DNA of 64,000 bases from Listeria grandensis FSL F6-0971 (GCF_000525835.1 NZ_AODD01000002.1:310001-374000); one strand, 5' to 3'; shown: positions 41,212 through 51,068, numbered from the stretch's first letter. The notes: generated by a model not told the origin, from the letters alone. Translations and numbers: made by a program.

Positions 41212-42655
41212 AACCGAAGAAGAGCTGTATATCGAGATGATTAACGAAGAAGCCAACAAGGAGCTAGCACGGCGTTCCTACCGCGATTATGTCGAATATG
41301 CGCATTTCGGGATGTACAAGCATTTCCCACATACGGATCTCATTTGTGAGCATTTACAGCCCATTGCGGACGGTGAACAGAAATTCATTATTATTGAAAT
41401 GCCTCCTCGGCACGGTAAATCTATGACGACGACCGAAACATTCCCATCGTATTATGTGATGAAGAACCCTACAAAGCGTGTTATTACAGTATCTTACGCG
41501 GACACGCTAGCCCGTAAATTCGGGCGGAAGAACCGTGATAAGGTGCGTTTAGTCGGTCAAAAGCTGTTCAATGTGAATATATCGCCGCTAGTTTCAAAAG
41601 CAAATGATTGGGAGCTTGAGAACTCTGGCGGAGGCATGATAAGTGTTGGTATCACTGGTGGTGCGACTGGTCACGGCGCCGATTTACTAGTTATCGATGA
41701 TCCATTCAAGAATAGAGAAGAAGCCGAGTCGCTACTCATGCGTGATAAGGTGTTTGAGGAGTGGGAAAGCACATTCCTTACTCGTTTGCACGGCGGAGGT
41801 AGCATCGTAATCATCATGACAAGGTGGCACGAGGACGACCTTATCGGACGACTGCTCAAGAAAAGCAATTTCAAGTGGGAGCGGCTTAGATTACCGGCTA
41901 TCGCAGAGGATGAGAACGACCTGCTACAGCGTGAGGTTGGCGAGCCTCTTTGCCCTGGGCTTGGTTATGATAAAAAGTGGGCGGACGATAAGAAAATACA
42001 GGTTGGATCGCGTACATGGGCTTCTTTGTACCAGCAACGACCATCGCCTGCAGATGGTAATATATTTAAACGACACTGGATCAGATATTATGTGCCAGAC
42101 GAAGAATTTAGACGTAAATATGATTTGGGCGACGAGGTGAAAGTATTGCCTCGTCTATTTGATGTGAGCGCGCAATCGTGGGACTGCGCATTTAAGGATA
42201 CCAAAAAATCCGACTTTGTGGCAGGTCACGTGTGGAGTGTAAAAGGCGCTAACTTTTTCATGCGTGACCGCGATCATGACAGGATGGACATTATACGTAC
42301 CATGCAAGGTATTCGAAATATGACGACTAAATGGCCTAACGCGACTGCTAAATATGTTGAGGACAAGGCAAACGGTCCAGCAGTAATACAAATGCTGAAA
42401 GACCAAATAAGCGGTCTTATACCTATAGAGCCAAACGGCGGTAAAGAAGCGCGTGCGAATGCTGTTGCTCCTCTATTTGAAGCGGGTAATGTATTTCTCC
42501 CACATCCACTCTATAAACCATGGTCGGAAGACGTAGTGGAGGAGCTGGTCTCATTCCCTAATGGGCAACACGACGATGATGTGGATGCTGCAACCCAAGT
42601 ACTCAACAAGTTGCGAGGACATACAACATCGCTAAAAGACAGGTACAACTATTAA
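41186..42655 (+). CDS. terL: Terminase large subunit
   Basis: 489 residues from a TTG behind GAGGAG. ATPase domain: IEMPPRHGKSMTTTET as Walker A (~residues 72-87), LLVIDDPF as Walker B, and MTRWHEDDL coupling motif. Nuclease domain: FDVSAQSWDCAF, YVEDKANGP and HDDDVDAATQ supply the acidic metal ligands. It cuts concatemeric DNA and drives it into the capsid. Confidence 0.96.
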   Translation: MQSSQNLVKTEEELYIEMINEEANKELARRSYRDYVEYAHFGMYKHFPHTDLICEHLQPIADGEQKFIIIEMPPRHGKSMTTTETFPSYYVMKNPTKRVITVSYADTLARKFGRKNRDKVRLVGQKLFNVNISPLVSKANDWELENSGGGMISVGITGGATGHGADLLVIDDPFKNREEAESLLMRDKVFEEWESTFLTRLHGGGSIVIIMTRWHEDDLIGRLLKKSNFKWERLRLPAIAEDENDLLQREVGEPLCPGLGYDKKWADDKKIQVGSRTWASLYQQRPSPADGNIFKRHWIRYYVPDEEFRRKYDLGDEVKVLPRLFDVSAQSWDCAFKDTKKSDFVAGHVWSVKGANFFMRDRDHDRMDIIRTMQGIRNMTTKWPNATAKYVEDKANGPAVIQMLKDQISGLIPIEPNGGKEARANAVAPLFEAGNVFLPHPLYKPWSEDVVEELVSFPNGQHDDDVDAATQVLNKLRGHTTSLKDRYNY

Positions 42656-42674
42656 ATACCAAGGTGGTGAGTTA

Positions 42675-44852
42675 ATGAGTATCACAGAAGATTTACAACA
42701 GCTACGGCAAGATGCCAAGGAGAACCGCAATGATTTCATGCTTGGGAATGGGAAGGGTGACCCCAAAGACAACCTCACAAGACAAAGGCCTGGTGCAGCT
42801 AAAATACTAACGTTTAACGACTGCAAGAATCTGTACGCTTCTAACGGTATTGTTAAAAACATTATTGACATTATACCTGAAGACATGACAAGGGCAGGTT
42901 GGACCCTGAAAACAGAGAATAAAGAGGTGAAAAAAGCGATTGAATCTAAATGGCGGCAGCTGAAAACTAAGGATAAGTTTCGGAAGTTGTTTGCTGATGA
43001 CAGGTTATACGGGGACGGTTATATCTCGGTTGGCGCAATTAGTAACAGCGTAGACAATGGTGCAAATCTAACACAGGCTATCGACATGGAGAAACTTAAG
43101 AAAGTACCTTATCTAAATGCTTTTTCCGCACAAAAAGTTAGCCGTTTTTACACCAATGAAGATATGTTTAGTGCTAATTATGGTGAGGTCGAGCAATTTG
43201 AGATTAGCAGACGATCTCGCATTGGCAGTCAGATCATGTCTGTAGGCGGTATGAGTGATACAACCCAAGAAATAGTCCACCAGTCAAGAATCTTGCATCA
43301 ACAATCGCTTAGATTTGAGGATGAGCCAGATGGCAGGTCTGTACTAGAGGGATTGTATGACATTATCATCGTTATGGATACATCACTATGGAGCGTTGGT
43401 CAAATCCTGTATGATTATGCATTCAAGGTGTTCAAATCACCCAAAGTAGACAATATGACGAAGAAAGATAAAGCTGAAATTGGGATGCTGATGGACTTTA
43501 AGTTCAGGACGGAAGCACTGGCACTGATTGGCGGGGATGAGGAGTTGAAAAAAGAATCTACTCCAACAACTGGCATGAAAGATTTACTGGATTACGGTTG
43601 GGATTACCTCTCTGGTGTTGTGCGAATGCCAAAAAGTGTTTTACGAGGCCAAGAAGCTGGAACGCTGACAGGTGCGCAATATGACGTCATGAACTATTAC
43701 GCACGTGTGAGTTCGATGCAAGAAAACCAGTTAAGGCCTCACTTGGAATACTTGACTAGGTTGTTGATGTGCTGTGATGACGATGCTGGACCTAAAATTG
43801 ATCCCGATACTTTCGAATGGGCAATAGAGTTCAATCCTTTGTGGTCCGTTGATTCAAAAACAGATGCCGAAATACGGAAATTGACTGCAGATGCGGACAA
43901 GATTTATATCGATAGTGGCGTTGTTGATCCAGAAGAAGTCTATGATACGCGTTTTGGGCGCTTTGGTGTGGAGAATACGAGCAAATTCAACGCGGACAGC
44001 TTAGAGGAAATAGACGAGATAGCTAAAAAGGTATTAGAAGCCTATAACGCTAATAGGCTGGTAGCCATGGCTAAACGAATGCCAATAACGCGATATCCGC
44101 ACAATGTAGAGAGAGCTTATGCTAAAAATATGCTGAGGCTCACACAGCAGATCGCTGACATTGTTTTGTATGAATTTGATAGCAATATAGCCCCTGAAAT
44201 TAATTCTCGAAATATACGCTTTGACGGCTATATAGTTGACAGTATCTTTCAAAAAAGTTTAGACAGAATAAAAGCACTCACATTAGGTATTTTTACAGCT
44301 AAAGAGAAGTATTCTATCGCCAGTAAGTTCGTTAGAGCGAGTAATAGCACAGCTAAGACCCAATTTGTGAATCAAATGGAGGTTGCCGGTGTTGACCCGA
44401 CAAAAACAGAGCCCTGGTTAAATGATTACATGGATGAGGCAATTGCTGAAAATGTAAGTTATATCGGCAGTATCGGGGATGAATACAACGCCAAAACAGA
44501 GCAAATTATACTACGAGGAGCAAAAGAAGGGCGTTCAAGTCAAGAAATACGAGATGAATTAGTAGACCAGATAGGAATGACGGAAAATAAGGCTAAGTTT
44601 ATTGCGAGAGATCAGACAGGTTCGCTTTTTGGGGGCCTGACAACGATGCGACATAAAAAAGCAGGAATACCAGGATTTATGTGGTCTGATTCAGGCGATA
44701 GCAGGGTTAGGCCGAAACACGTTGAGTATAACGGTCAGTATTTCTCTTACGATGACCCAAATGCTCCGATTCCTGGTAAGGATTATGCCTGCAGGTGTGT
44801 AGCTATTCCTGAATTTGATCCATCTAAAATACCTGAATATATAGCGGCTTAG
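42675..44852 (+). CDS. Portal protein fused to MuF-type minor head protein
   Basis: 725 residues. Residues ~1-480 are a DUF1073-type portal (FNDCKNLYASNGIVKNIIDI, then DMTRAGW and PKSVLRGQEAGTLTGAQYDV). Residues ~510-725 are a phage Mu gpF/SPP1 gp7-like domain with GRSSQEIRDELVDQIGMTEN and the usual ending FMWSDSGDSRVRPKHVEYNG and GKDYACRCVAIP. Many phages encode these as two genes; here they share one frame without a break. The portal forms the 12-subunit DNA gate. Confidence 0.88.
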   Translation: MSITEDLQQLRQDAKENRNDFMLGNGKGDPKDNLTRQRPGAAKILTFNDCKNLYASNGIVKNIIDIIPEDMTRAGWTLKTENKEVKKAIESKWRQLKTKDKFRKLFADDRLYGDGYISVGAISNSVDNGANLTQAIDMEKLKKVPYLNAFSAQKVSRFYTNEDMFSANYGEVEQFEISRRSRIGSQIMSVGGMSDTTQEIVHQSRILHQQSLRFEDEPDGRSVLEGLYDIIIVMDTSLWSVGQILYDYAFKVFKSPKVDNMTKKDKAEIGMLMDFKFRTEALALIGGDEELKKESTPTTGMKDLLDYGWDYLSGVVRMPKSVLRGQEAGTLTGAQYDVMNYYARVSSMQENQLRPHLEYLTRLLMCCDDDAGPKIDPDTFEWAIEFNPLWSVDSKTDAEIRKLTADADKIYIDSGVVDPEEVYDTRFGRFGVENTSKFNADSLEEIDEIAKKVLEAYNANRLVAMAKRMPITRYPHNVERAYAKNMLRLTQQIADIVLYEFDSNIAPEINSRNIRFDGYIVDSIFQKSLDRIKALTLGIFTAKEKYSIASKFVRASNSTAKTQFVNQMEVAGVDPTKTEPWLNDYMDEAIAENVSYIGSIGDEYNAKTEQIILRGAKEGRSSQEIRDELVDQIGMTENKAKFIARDQTGSLFGGLTTMRHKKAGIPGFMWSDSGDSRVRPKHVEYNGQYFSYDDPNAPIPGKDYACRCVAIPEFDPSKIPEYIAA

Positions 44853-44885
44853 AAGGTGTTAACAATCTGTTAATGCCTTTTTATT
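44853..44885 (+). terminator. Hairpin between portal and protease genes
   Basis: AAGGTGTTAACA-ATC-TGTTAATGCCTT pairs at 11 of 12 positions (one of them a G-T pair), with one A-C mismatch, and is followed by TTTATT. It may thin transcription of the late operon rather than end it. Confidence 0.5.
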
Positions 44886-44913
44886 ATGCCCTGAAAGGTG
44901 GTGAGAACATGAA

Positions 44914-46026
44914 ATGAGAGTACAACGGTATGATCGATCGTATATTACTGATTCGAATTTGACGGAGACGGCTGAGGGGTATCTCACTGTGCGAGCTCCA
45001 GTAACAAAACCGGGCGTTTTTCCATACATGCGTGGAGATGGTGGAGTGTCTATGGAAGTAAAGCTACCTGACGAGTTATTTTCAGAGGGCGTATTACAAT
45101 CTATGAATGCTAAACCAGTCACAGACAATCACCCAACTGAATTAGTCACCGCTGCTAATTACAGTAAGTATTCAAAAGGCATGACACATACAGATTCAGC
45201 AGTTAGTGACAATAAACTGTTTGTATCATTTACGATTACTGATTCTGATACGATTCAAAAGGTGAAGAACGGTAAACGCGAGCTTTCGCTAGGCTTTTCA
45301 GCTGACATTAAAGACGAAAGTGGCACATATGACGGAATTAAGTACGATTCCGTACAGAGGAATATGAAGATTAACCACCTCGCAATCGTTGATAAGGGGC
45401 GTGTTGGTTCAGAAGCGGCAATCAGAGGAGATTCAGCGGCCTTTATGGTTGATGCAGCTGATATTAATAAACAAGGAGGCAACAATAACATGGCTAAATT
45501 AGTTCTAGACAGTAAAGAGTATGAGGTGGATTCGGTTGTTAAATCGCGCATCGATACATTAGAAGCGCAGTTATCGGCCGAAAAAGTGAAATCTGGCTCC
45601 ATTGACACAATTACAGGTGAACGTGATGGTTTCAAAACAAAGTTGGAGACTGCAGAGTCTGAACTTGCAACATTGAAAGATAGCGCCCTTACACTTGATA
45701 AAGTCGAAGAAATCGCGGAAGCACGCGTGGCAATGATTAATACAGCGCAAAACTTCTTAGGTGATTCTTTTGATTTCAAAGGTAAGACTGAACAGGCGAT
45801 TAAGGAGGCTGTTATCCAGACGGCTGATAGTACCTTTAAAGCAGATGGAAAATCAGAGGACTATGTTAATGCCTATTATGATGCTATGACGGCAAATCAT
45901 AAAGGCTTTACAGCTGATGCAGGTTTTGGAAAGCCAAGTGATAAGGCGGCTGCGGCAAAAGAAAAGGAAGAAATCGATGCTAAGAAGCAAGGTCGGTTGA
46001 ATATGAGAAAGAAAGGAGAGCAATAA
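44914..46026 (+). CDS. DUF2213 prohead protease/scaffold protein
   Basis: 370 residues. The N-terminal ~165 residues (DSNLTETAEGYLTVRAPVTK, KPVTDNHPTELVTAANYSKY, RELSLGFSAD, NHLAIVDKGRVGSEAAIRG) match DUF2213, a prohead-protease-like fold, and the C-terminal part is coiled coil (LETAESELATLKD), as in a scaffold. One gene thus supplies maturation protease and scaffold, as in many Mu-like and myoviral phages. Confidence 0.83.
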   Translation: MRVQRYDRSYITDSNLTETAEGYLTVRAPVTKPGVFPYMRGDGGVSMEVKLPDELFSEGVLQSMNAKPVTDNHPTELVTAANYSKYSKGMTHTDSAVSDNKLFVSFTITDSDTIQKVKNGKRELSLGFSADIKDESGTYDGIKYDSVQRNMKINHLAIVDKGRVGSEAAIRGDSAAFMVDAADINKQGGNNNMAKLVLDSKEYEVDSVVKSRIDTLEAQLSAEKVKSGSIDTITGERDGFKTKLETAESELATLKDSALTLDKVEEIAEARVAMINTAQNFLGDSFDFKGKTEQAIKEAVIQTADSTFKADGKSEDYVNAYYDAMTANHKGFTADAGFGKPSDKAAAAKEKEEIDAKKQGRLNMRKKGEQ

Positions 46027-46027
46027 T

Positions 46028-46477
46028 ATGACGATTCCAGTAGGACAAGAGTATATGGACCCGAATATTGGTATTGGGAAGTTAGCAAATTACCAAAACA
46101 CACAGGCGGATAGCGCGGTTGTAGAGGGAACAATTCCATTTGGTTCAGCTGTACAGTTTTCTGATGGTGTAGCTAAGGTCTTGAGTGATAAGGATTTTTA
46201 TGGCGTTGCGCTAGCCAAGGAGTATGTCCAAGAGCTGTATGGAGATAAAATCGGTAACTATGAAGAAAAAGAAATGGTGGCTGTCGTTCGTCGGGGTGTT
46301 ATTTGCGTGCATGTTGAGGAAGATGTTGTCGATGGGGAGAAAGCGGCTGCTAATAAAGCTACAGGAACCTTTTTACCAGCTACATCCCCCGTAGGTACAA
46401 AAACCGAGCCAATCGGTCGTTTCAAAACCACTGCACAGGCAGGCGGGCTAGCACATTTAGAGATTAATTTGCCTTAA
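46028..46477 (+). CDS. Capsid cement/decoration protein
   Basis: 149 residues between protease and major capsid genes. Pattern VEGTIPFGSAVQFSDGVAKV and DFYGVALAKEYVQE resembles the structural cement proteins (gp24-like) that stabilise capsids. Assignment rests on gene order and pattern. Confidence 0.72.
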   Translation: MTIPVGQEYMDPNIGIGKLANYQNTQADSAVVEGTIPFGSAVQFSDGVAKVLSDKDFYGVALAKEYVQELYGDKIGNYEEKEMVAVVRRGVICVHVEEDVVDGEKAAANKATGTFLPATSPVGTKTEPIGRFKTTAQAGGLAHLEINLP

Positions 46478-46504
46478 TTGGCGAAAAATGAGGAGGAAAA
46501 ATAA

Positions 46505-47410
46505 ATGCCAGCATCACAAGTAACAGCGAGACTACAAGCTCGCGATTTAGAAGTTATTGATAAAACTCTATTCGAACCGCGCGAAGAGGAACTCACAGCG
46601 CGTACTATTTTTGACATGAAAACTGACATTGATCCTGGGGCGGAGACATATGGTTATGATGTTGCCACTCGATCGGGGGCAGCTAAGATCATTGCAAACG
46701 GTGCAAATGATCTACCATTGGTTGACACAGACGTGAAACGCTATTTTGCGCAAATTTACACGATTGCCTTAGGTTTCCGATACAGTTTGCAAGATTTGCG
46801 TCAATCACAAATGACAGGTAAGCCGGTAGATGCCACTAAAGCAGCTGCAGTCCGTCGCGGTATAGCAGAGAAAGAAAATTCTTTAGCTTGGAAAGGTGAT
46901 CCTAGATATGAAATTCAAGGGGTAGCGACAGCCACTGGGATTCAAATCGAAGCTGTAGGAACAAATGCAGCAGGTACATCTACTAAATGGGTGGATAAAG
47001 CGAGCGATGAAATCGTTGAGGAATTACGTAAATTACGTACACGGATTACTGTGTTACCTGGTTATGGCGATGCCTCACTAATTCTAGCATTGCCACCAAT
47101 CCAATTTGAAGAGTTGAACAGACGTTACAGTGACTATGATGCTAGAACTATTATGCAAGTTGTTGCTAGCAATGGATGGTTCTCTAAAATCAAGCGTGTA
47201 GCTGATTTGAAAGGCATTGGTCTTTCGAAATCCGACTCTCTTATCATTTGTCACTCGGAACCAGAGACGGTGCAATTGCTGTTACCAATGGATATCACAC
47301 GACAACAAGAAGAATATCAATATCCAAACTGGAAAGTACCGTGTGAAGAACGTTTTGGCGGCGCTGTTGTTCGTGCTCCACACGCTATTCTACGCGCTGA
47401 CGGAATCTAA
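46505..47410 (+). CDS. Major capsid protein (DUF2184 type)
   Basis: 301 residues. MPASQVTARLQARDLEVIDK at the start and IDPGAETYGYDVATRSGAAK, LGFRYSLQDLRQS, LILALPPIQFEEL and PNWKVPCEERFGGAVVRAPH are features of the DUF2184/encapsulin-like capsid family. No N-terminal scaffold extension. GAGGAGGAA precedes the ATG. Confidence 0.87.
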   Translation: MPASQVTARLQARDLEVIDKTLFEPREEELTARTIFDMKTDIDPGAETYGYDVATRSGAAKIIANGANDLPLVDTDVKRYFAQIYTIALGFRYSLQDLRQSQMTGKPVDATKAAAVRRGIAEKENSLAWKGDPRYEIQGVATATGIQIEAVGTNAAGTSTKWVDKASDEIVEELRKLRTRITVLPGYGDASLILALPPIQFEELNRRYSDYDARTIMQVVASNGWFSKIKRVADLKGIGLSKSDSLIICHSEPETVQLLLPMDITRQQEEYQYPNWKVPCEERFGGAVVRAPHAILRADGI

Positions 47411-47438
47411 TAAAATGATTTTGGGAGGGGTTAAAAAG

Positions 47439-47816
47439 ATGATTATTCATAACAAAGGTAAGTACACATATAACATTGGCGCAAGGATTATTCCAGGCGC
47501 AAACAATCTGGAGGGTTCGGATATTGATGCCTATAAAGCGGCGGTAAAATTACCGTTAAATGCCGCTTTGGTGAAGGCAGGAACGATTGTGCAAGAAGCT
47601 GAGGATATTACACAAATGAATGTTGAAAAAGCTGGCGATCTTATCAATGACACTTGGGATTTGCAAGTATTAGATCAGTTTAAGGAAAAGGAAGAGTCTA
47701 GTAGGAGTCCACGCTCTACCGTAATTAAGGCACTGGAAAAACAAGTAGAATCGATAGTCAACCCGCCTGATGAGGACAGATTAGAGAATAATGGTGATGG
47801 GAACCCGCCTGAATAG
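47439..47816 (+). CDS. Head-tail region hypothetical protein
   Basis: 125 residues from ATG 47439, behind GGGAGGGG; a longer open frame upstream overlaps the capsid gene and is rejected. Starts MIIHNKGKYTYNIGARIIPG and ends in a disordered tail. Small proteins in this place often have a FIP-type or neck-adaptor role; unproven. Confidence 0.68.
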   Translation: MIIHNKGKYTYNIGARIIPGANNLEGSDIDAYKAAVKLPLNAALVKAGTIVQEAEDITQMNVEKAGDLINDTWDLQVLDQFKEKEESSRSPRSTVIKALEKQVESIVNPPDEDRLENNGDGNPPE

Positions 47817-47829
47817 GAGGTTTTTTATT

Positions 47830-48174
47830 TTGACTAAAACGACTGTTGATAAGTTAAAATACACAGCAAAGGAAGTAAGCAATCTGTCCAAAGAGGCATT
47901 AGAAATGCACATTGACGATGCCTATCTTGAAGTACAAGAAGCTAATTTTCCAGAAAAACACGAAGAACGAGCTAATCGCTATCTGGCTGCGCATCTTGCC
48001 ACATTAGGGGATAAGAATGTTAAATCCGAAGCTGTTGGTTCGTTGAAACGTGAGTACTCTGGGAAAAATGTATCTTTCCAAAATCTAAAAGGTACAGCAT
48101 ATGGGCAGGAGTATTTGCGCTTGTTAGAGGAATTTGCAGGTGGTGGCAACGGAATAGGGTTGTGGGTGATTTAA
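47830..48174 (+). CDS. DUF4054-like head-completion protein
   Basis: 114 residues from TTG 47830, which follows TAGGAGG; the ATG-like frame upstream overlaps the previous gene. Helical N-terminal half (EVSNLSKEALEMHIDDAYLE) and ERANRYLAAHLATLG fit the DUF4054 family found between capsid and sheath genes of myoviruses. Probably a neck adaptor. Confidence 0.75.
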   Translation: MTKTTVDKLKYTAKEVSNLSKEALEMHIDDAYLEVQEANFPEKHEERANRYLAAHLATLGDKNVKSEAVGSLKREYSGKNVSFQNLKGTAYGQEYLRLLEEFAGGGNGIGLWVI

Positions 48175-48767
48175 TGCGAGTGACTAACGATAAAACAGTA
48201 ATGAAAAGTGTAATCCAGACGTTAGACGAACTAAACGATTACTCATTACAAATTGGGATATTTGGCGAAGACAACTCATTTATTCAGATGATAGCAGGTG
48301 TGCAAGAATTCGGTCTAACAATCAAGCCTAAGGGCAAGTATTTAACCTTACCTACGGAAGCGGCGGGCGGGCGCAAAGCTCGTGAAATACCTGGTCTGTT
48401 TAAGCCACGGAACAAAAATATACTTGCTGTTGCTGGCAAAAACGGCAAGCTGACAGTTATGTTTTATCTCAAAGAAGAGGTAAAGATTCCTGAACGGTCT
48501 TTTTTGCGTTCAACTTTTGAGGAGAACAATCAGAAATGGATTGATTTCTTCGATAGGAAAATGGACGAGATTATTGTCGGAGAATGCACAGCACAGCAAG
48601 TATATAACCAGTTAGGCGCGATGATTGTGGCTGATATTCAAATGAAAATCAGGGATACACAGTCACCAGCTAACTCGGGGTATACGGCTAAGCGTAAAGG
48701 CGCTAATAACCCGCTTGTTGATACAGGTAGGCTACGTCAGAGCGTTACATGGAAGGTGGTCCGCTAA
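48174..48767 (+). CDS. Virion morphogenesis/neck protein
   Basis: 197 residues from ATG 48174 (overlapping the previous stop as TAATG; GTG 48162 is the alternative). GVQEFGLTIKPKGKYLTLPT and the C-terminal NSGYTAKRKGANNPLVDTGR, then LRQSVTWKV, are typical of phage virion-morphogenesis proteins such as Mu gpG-like. Likely in head-tail joining. Confidence 0.78.
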   Translation: MRVTNDKTVMKSVIQTLDELNDYSLQIGIFGEDNSFIQMIAGVQEFGLTIKPKGKYLTLPTEAAGGRKAREIPGLFKPRNKNILAVAGKNGKLTVMFYLKEEVKIPERSFLRSTFEENNQKWIDFFDRKMDEIIVGECTAQQVYNQLGAMIVADIQMKIRDTQSPANSGYTAKRKGANNPLVDTGRLRQSVTWKVVR

Positions 48768-49148
48768 ATGGAAAAGATGGATTTCTTATCACTATTGGAC
48801 ACGTTTGGCGTACCACTTAAAGTGTATCCCAAACAGGAGGCTGGCGGTGAATACAACAATATGGGTGTATGGATCAAAAAAGAGGCGGACGAAGTAACAG
48901 CTTTAGAAGTCTCAGAGCCATTTATCCCGTCATCGTTGCAAACTAAGCTACCTGTTCAAGGTAACTATCGCGGTGGCGGACGAATTGAAGAATTTGAAAT
49001 GGTTTGGTTCTCGTCGCAAGTTGTTCCGATGAAATCGATAGTTGTTCATAACGGTATATCGTATTCAGTCGAGGACAGCATCCCTTACACAGACTACAGT
49101 AATGTAACACAGTACGGATGTAAGGCGGTGAGCGCTTTTGTCAAGTAA
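48768..49148 (+). CDS. Head-tail joining region protein
   Basis: 126 residues, beta-rich (EFEMVWFSSQVVPMKSIVVH), between neck genes. No confident family; position suggests a stopper or joining protein. Overlaps the next gene. Confidence 0.65.
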   Translation: MEKMDFLSLLDTFGVPLKVYPKQEAGGEYNNMGVWIKKEADEVTALEVSEPFIPSSLQTKLPVQGNYRGGGRIEEFEMVWFSSQVVPMKSIVVHNGISYSVEDSIPYTDYSNVTQYGCKAVSAFVK

Positions 49149-49620
49149 CACAGGGTATGATTACTCCGATTTGGTGACTGCGCTTGTAGAAGCCGTTTCA
49201 AGTTTGAGCAACGGAAAACCTCTCATCGAATCAAATTCGAATGGAGAGCAACCAGATTACCCGTTTTGCACATATTCGATAATTAACCCGTTTATCGGAA
49301 TTACGTTCGATGTCGTGCAGAATGAGACGTTTGAGGCGGTAATTTCACTGACTTGGCATGATGATTCAGCAATTAACGTGCTAAATCTAGCAAATAGAAC
49401 AAATAAATGGTTCCGTTCCTTCATAGGGCGGGATTTTTTGTTTCAAAAAAACATCATTGTTGTTGATGTGAAGATGGACGGTCAACGTGACGATCTTATC
49501 AGTGTTGAGTACGAACGCAAAGCGGGGTTAGATATCCGGCTGCGGCTTAACGACTCATTTATTGATGAAGTGGAGAGCATTGACGAGTTCAGTATTAGCA
49601 ACGAAAACGAGGAGGAATAA
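49138..49620 (+). CDS. Tail terminator/neck protein (LIC_12616-like)
   Basis: 160 residues from a TTG start. The pattern DLVTALVEAVSSLSNGKPLI, DYPFCTYSIINPFI and GLDIRLRLNDSFIDEVESID matches the LIC_12616 neck-terminator group that precedes the sheath gene in several myoviruses. Confidence 0.75.
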   Translation: MSSNTGYDYSDLVTALVEAVSSLSNGKPLIESNSNGEQPDYPFCTYSIINPFIGITFDVVQNETFEAVISLTWHDDSAINVLNLANRTNKWFRSFIGRDFLFQKNIIVVDVKMDGQRDDLISVEYERKAGLDIRLRLNDSFIDEVESIDEFSISNENEEE

Positions 49621-49622
49621 CG

Positions 49623-50621
49623 ATGGCAGTAGCAGTAACAGATGTTGTAGTAAACATCGATATCGAACGGCCAGCCGCAAAAGTTGGTCTTGGGCGTCCG
49701 TTAATTTTAACAAAAGATGTTGCGGTCGATGCAAAATATGGCGAGTTTACATCGCTTGAAGCATTAGCGAAAACATATCCGAACACTACGAAGGTGTATG
49801 AGAAGGCCAAGGCAATCTTTTTACAGAAGAACGCGCCTGACATGGTTGCAGTAGCGCCTTTTAGCACTAGTGTTGCGAACGCGTTAGAGGATGTTTTCTC
49901 AAAGAGCTGGCATTTCGCTATCTTGGCTGATTATGTAGCAGCTGATGCGCTAGCAATTTCAAACTTGATTGAAGAAAAAGCGTTCAAGTTTGCAGTGATT
50001 CAAGTACCTACATTCGCTGGAGCATCGCAGCTTAAAACGAATTCACGCACAATTGTTGTTGTTCATGACAAGGTTGGCGAGCATTTAGATGCTGCATGGA
50101 TTGGCGACGTTGCAAGCGCAACAGTAGGCTCCGCCACATGGAAATTCCGTTCCAATCTAGTTGGTATCACAGCGTCTGAACTCACTTCTGCACAAGTAGA
50201 CGAGATACATGCGCAAGGTGCAGTTGCATACATCATAAAAGCAGGTGTTTCGCAAACATCTGAGGGTAAAACGGCAAACGGCGAGTTTATTGATGCATTG
50301 CACGGCGACGATTGGGTCAAGTCTACAATCGAAACCCGCTTGCAAAAAGCACTTACGGATGCAGATAAAGTTACTTTTGATTCTCGTGGTATTGCGCTAC
50401 TGCAAAGCGAACTTACGTCGGTATTGGACGAGGCATTCCTAAACGGGATTGTCGATAGCGACGATGAAACTGGGCAGGCGAACTATTCAGTTACAGCAAT
50501 GCAGCGTAGCGAATTAAAAGCAGAGGACATTTTAGCACGGAAATACAAAGGACTTAGATTCCGATACAAGCGTTCTGGAGCAATTCATAGCGCTACCGTA
50601 TCCGGAACTATTGTCGTGTAA
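49623..50621 (+). CDS. Tail sheath protein (DUF3383 family)
   Basis: 332 residues. N-terminal VTDVVVNIDIERPAAKVGLG and GRPLILTKD, and a long alpha/beta body with GIALLQSELTSVLDEAFLNG, are those of DUF3383 sheath-like proteins. Its presence with the tube protein shows a contractile tail. Confidence 0.85.
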   Translation: MAVAVTDVVVNIDIERPAAKVGLGRPLILTKDVAVDAKYGEFTSLEALAKTYPNTTKVYEKAKAIFLQKNAPDMVAVAPFSTSVANALEDVFSKSWHFAILADYVAADALAISNLIEEKAFKFAVIQVPTFAGASQLKTNSRTIVVVHDKVGEHLDAAWIGDVASATVGSATWKFRSNLVGITASELTSAQVDEIHAQGAVAYIIKAGVSQTSEGKTANGEFIDALHGDDWVKSTIETRLQKALTDADKVTFDSRGIALLQSELTSVLDEAFLNGIVDSDDETGQANYSVTAMQRSELKAEDILARKYKGLRFRYKRSGAIHSATVSGTIVV

Positions 50622-50635
50622 GGGAGGTAACGTAA

Positions 50636-51037
50636 ATGCCAGAAGGAATGGAAACTTACGATGCCGCAAAGGTATCGATTATCGTAGATGGATTAAATTA
50701 TTTTGGTTTCAGTGACGGAGACATGGTTAATTGCTCTAAAGACTCTAATAATGCTGAATTCAAATCTGATGCGCAGGGAAACGCTTCAGCGGCTGTTAAT
50801 AATGACAGCCTAGGAACAATCAAAATTGATTTAGCGCAGACCTCGCCTTGTTACAAACATATCGTAGGTCTAGCTAATTCAAAAAAGACTTTTCCGATTC
50901 GTATTGTGGATGGTAATCATGTCATTGGTGGTTTGCGTGCAATAGTTGAGAAGTTACCAGATGCAGGTTATGGAAAAGGCGTAGGAACTCGCTCTGCAAC
51001 TATTAAGGTCATGGACTATAGCGATAAATTTAATTAA
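50636..51037 (+). CDS. Tail tube protein (DUF3277 family)
   Basis: 133 residues. METYDAAKVSIIVDGLNYFG, FSDGDMVNCSKDSNNAEFKS, and GNASAAVNNDSLGTIKIDLA are typical of DUF3277 tube proteins. GGGAGG precedes the ATG. Directly follows the sheath gene as expected. Confidence 0.88.
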   Translation: MPEGMETYDAAKVSIIVDGLNYFGFSDGDMVNCSKDSNNAEFKSDAQGNASAAVNNDSLGTIKIDLAQTSPCYKHIVGLANSKKTFPIRIVDGNHVIGGLRAIVEKLPDAGYGKGVGTRSATIKVMDYSDKFN

Positions 51038-51047
51038 AAAATACCAT

Positions 51048-51068
51048 TAGGCGGCTGAATGTCGCCTA
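51048..51068 (+). repeat. Small hairpin between tube and chaperone genes
   Basis: TAGGCG-GCTGAATGT-CGCCTA, a 6-bp perfect stem just before the chaperone ribosome site. It may stabilise the abundant tube mRNA or reduce read-through. Confidence 0.5.

Noticed and set aside
44034-44252. Antisense frames within late genes, such as the one here
   Set aside because: They lack ribosome sites and family features and mirror the codon bias of the real gene.
47217-47438. Upstream extension of the gene at 47439
   Set aside because: It overlaps the major capsid gene in another frame; a strong ribosome site stands before ATG 47439.
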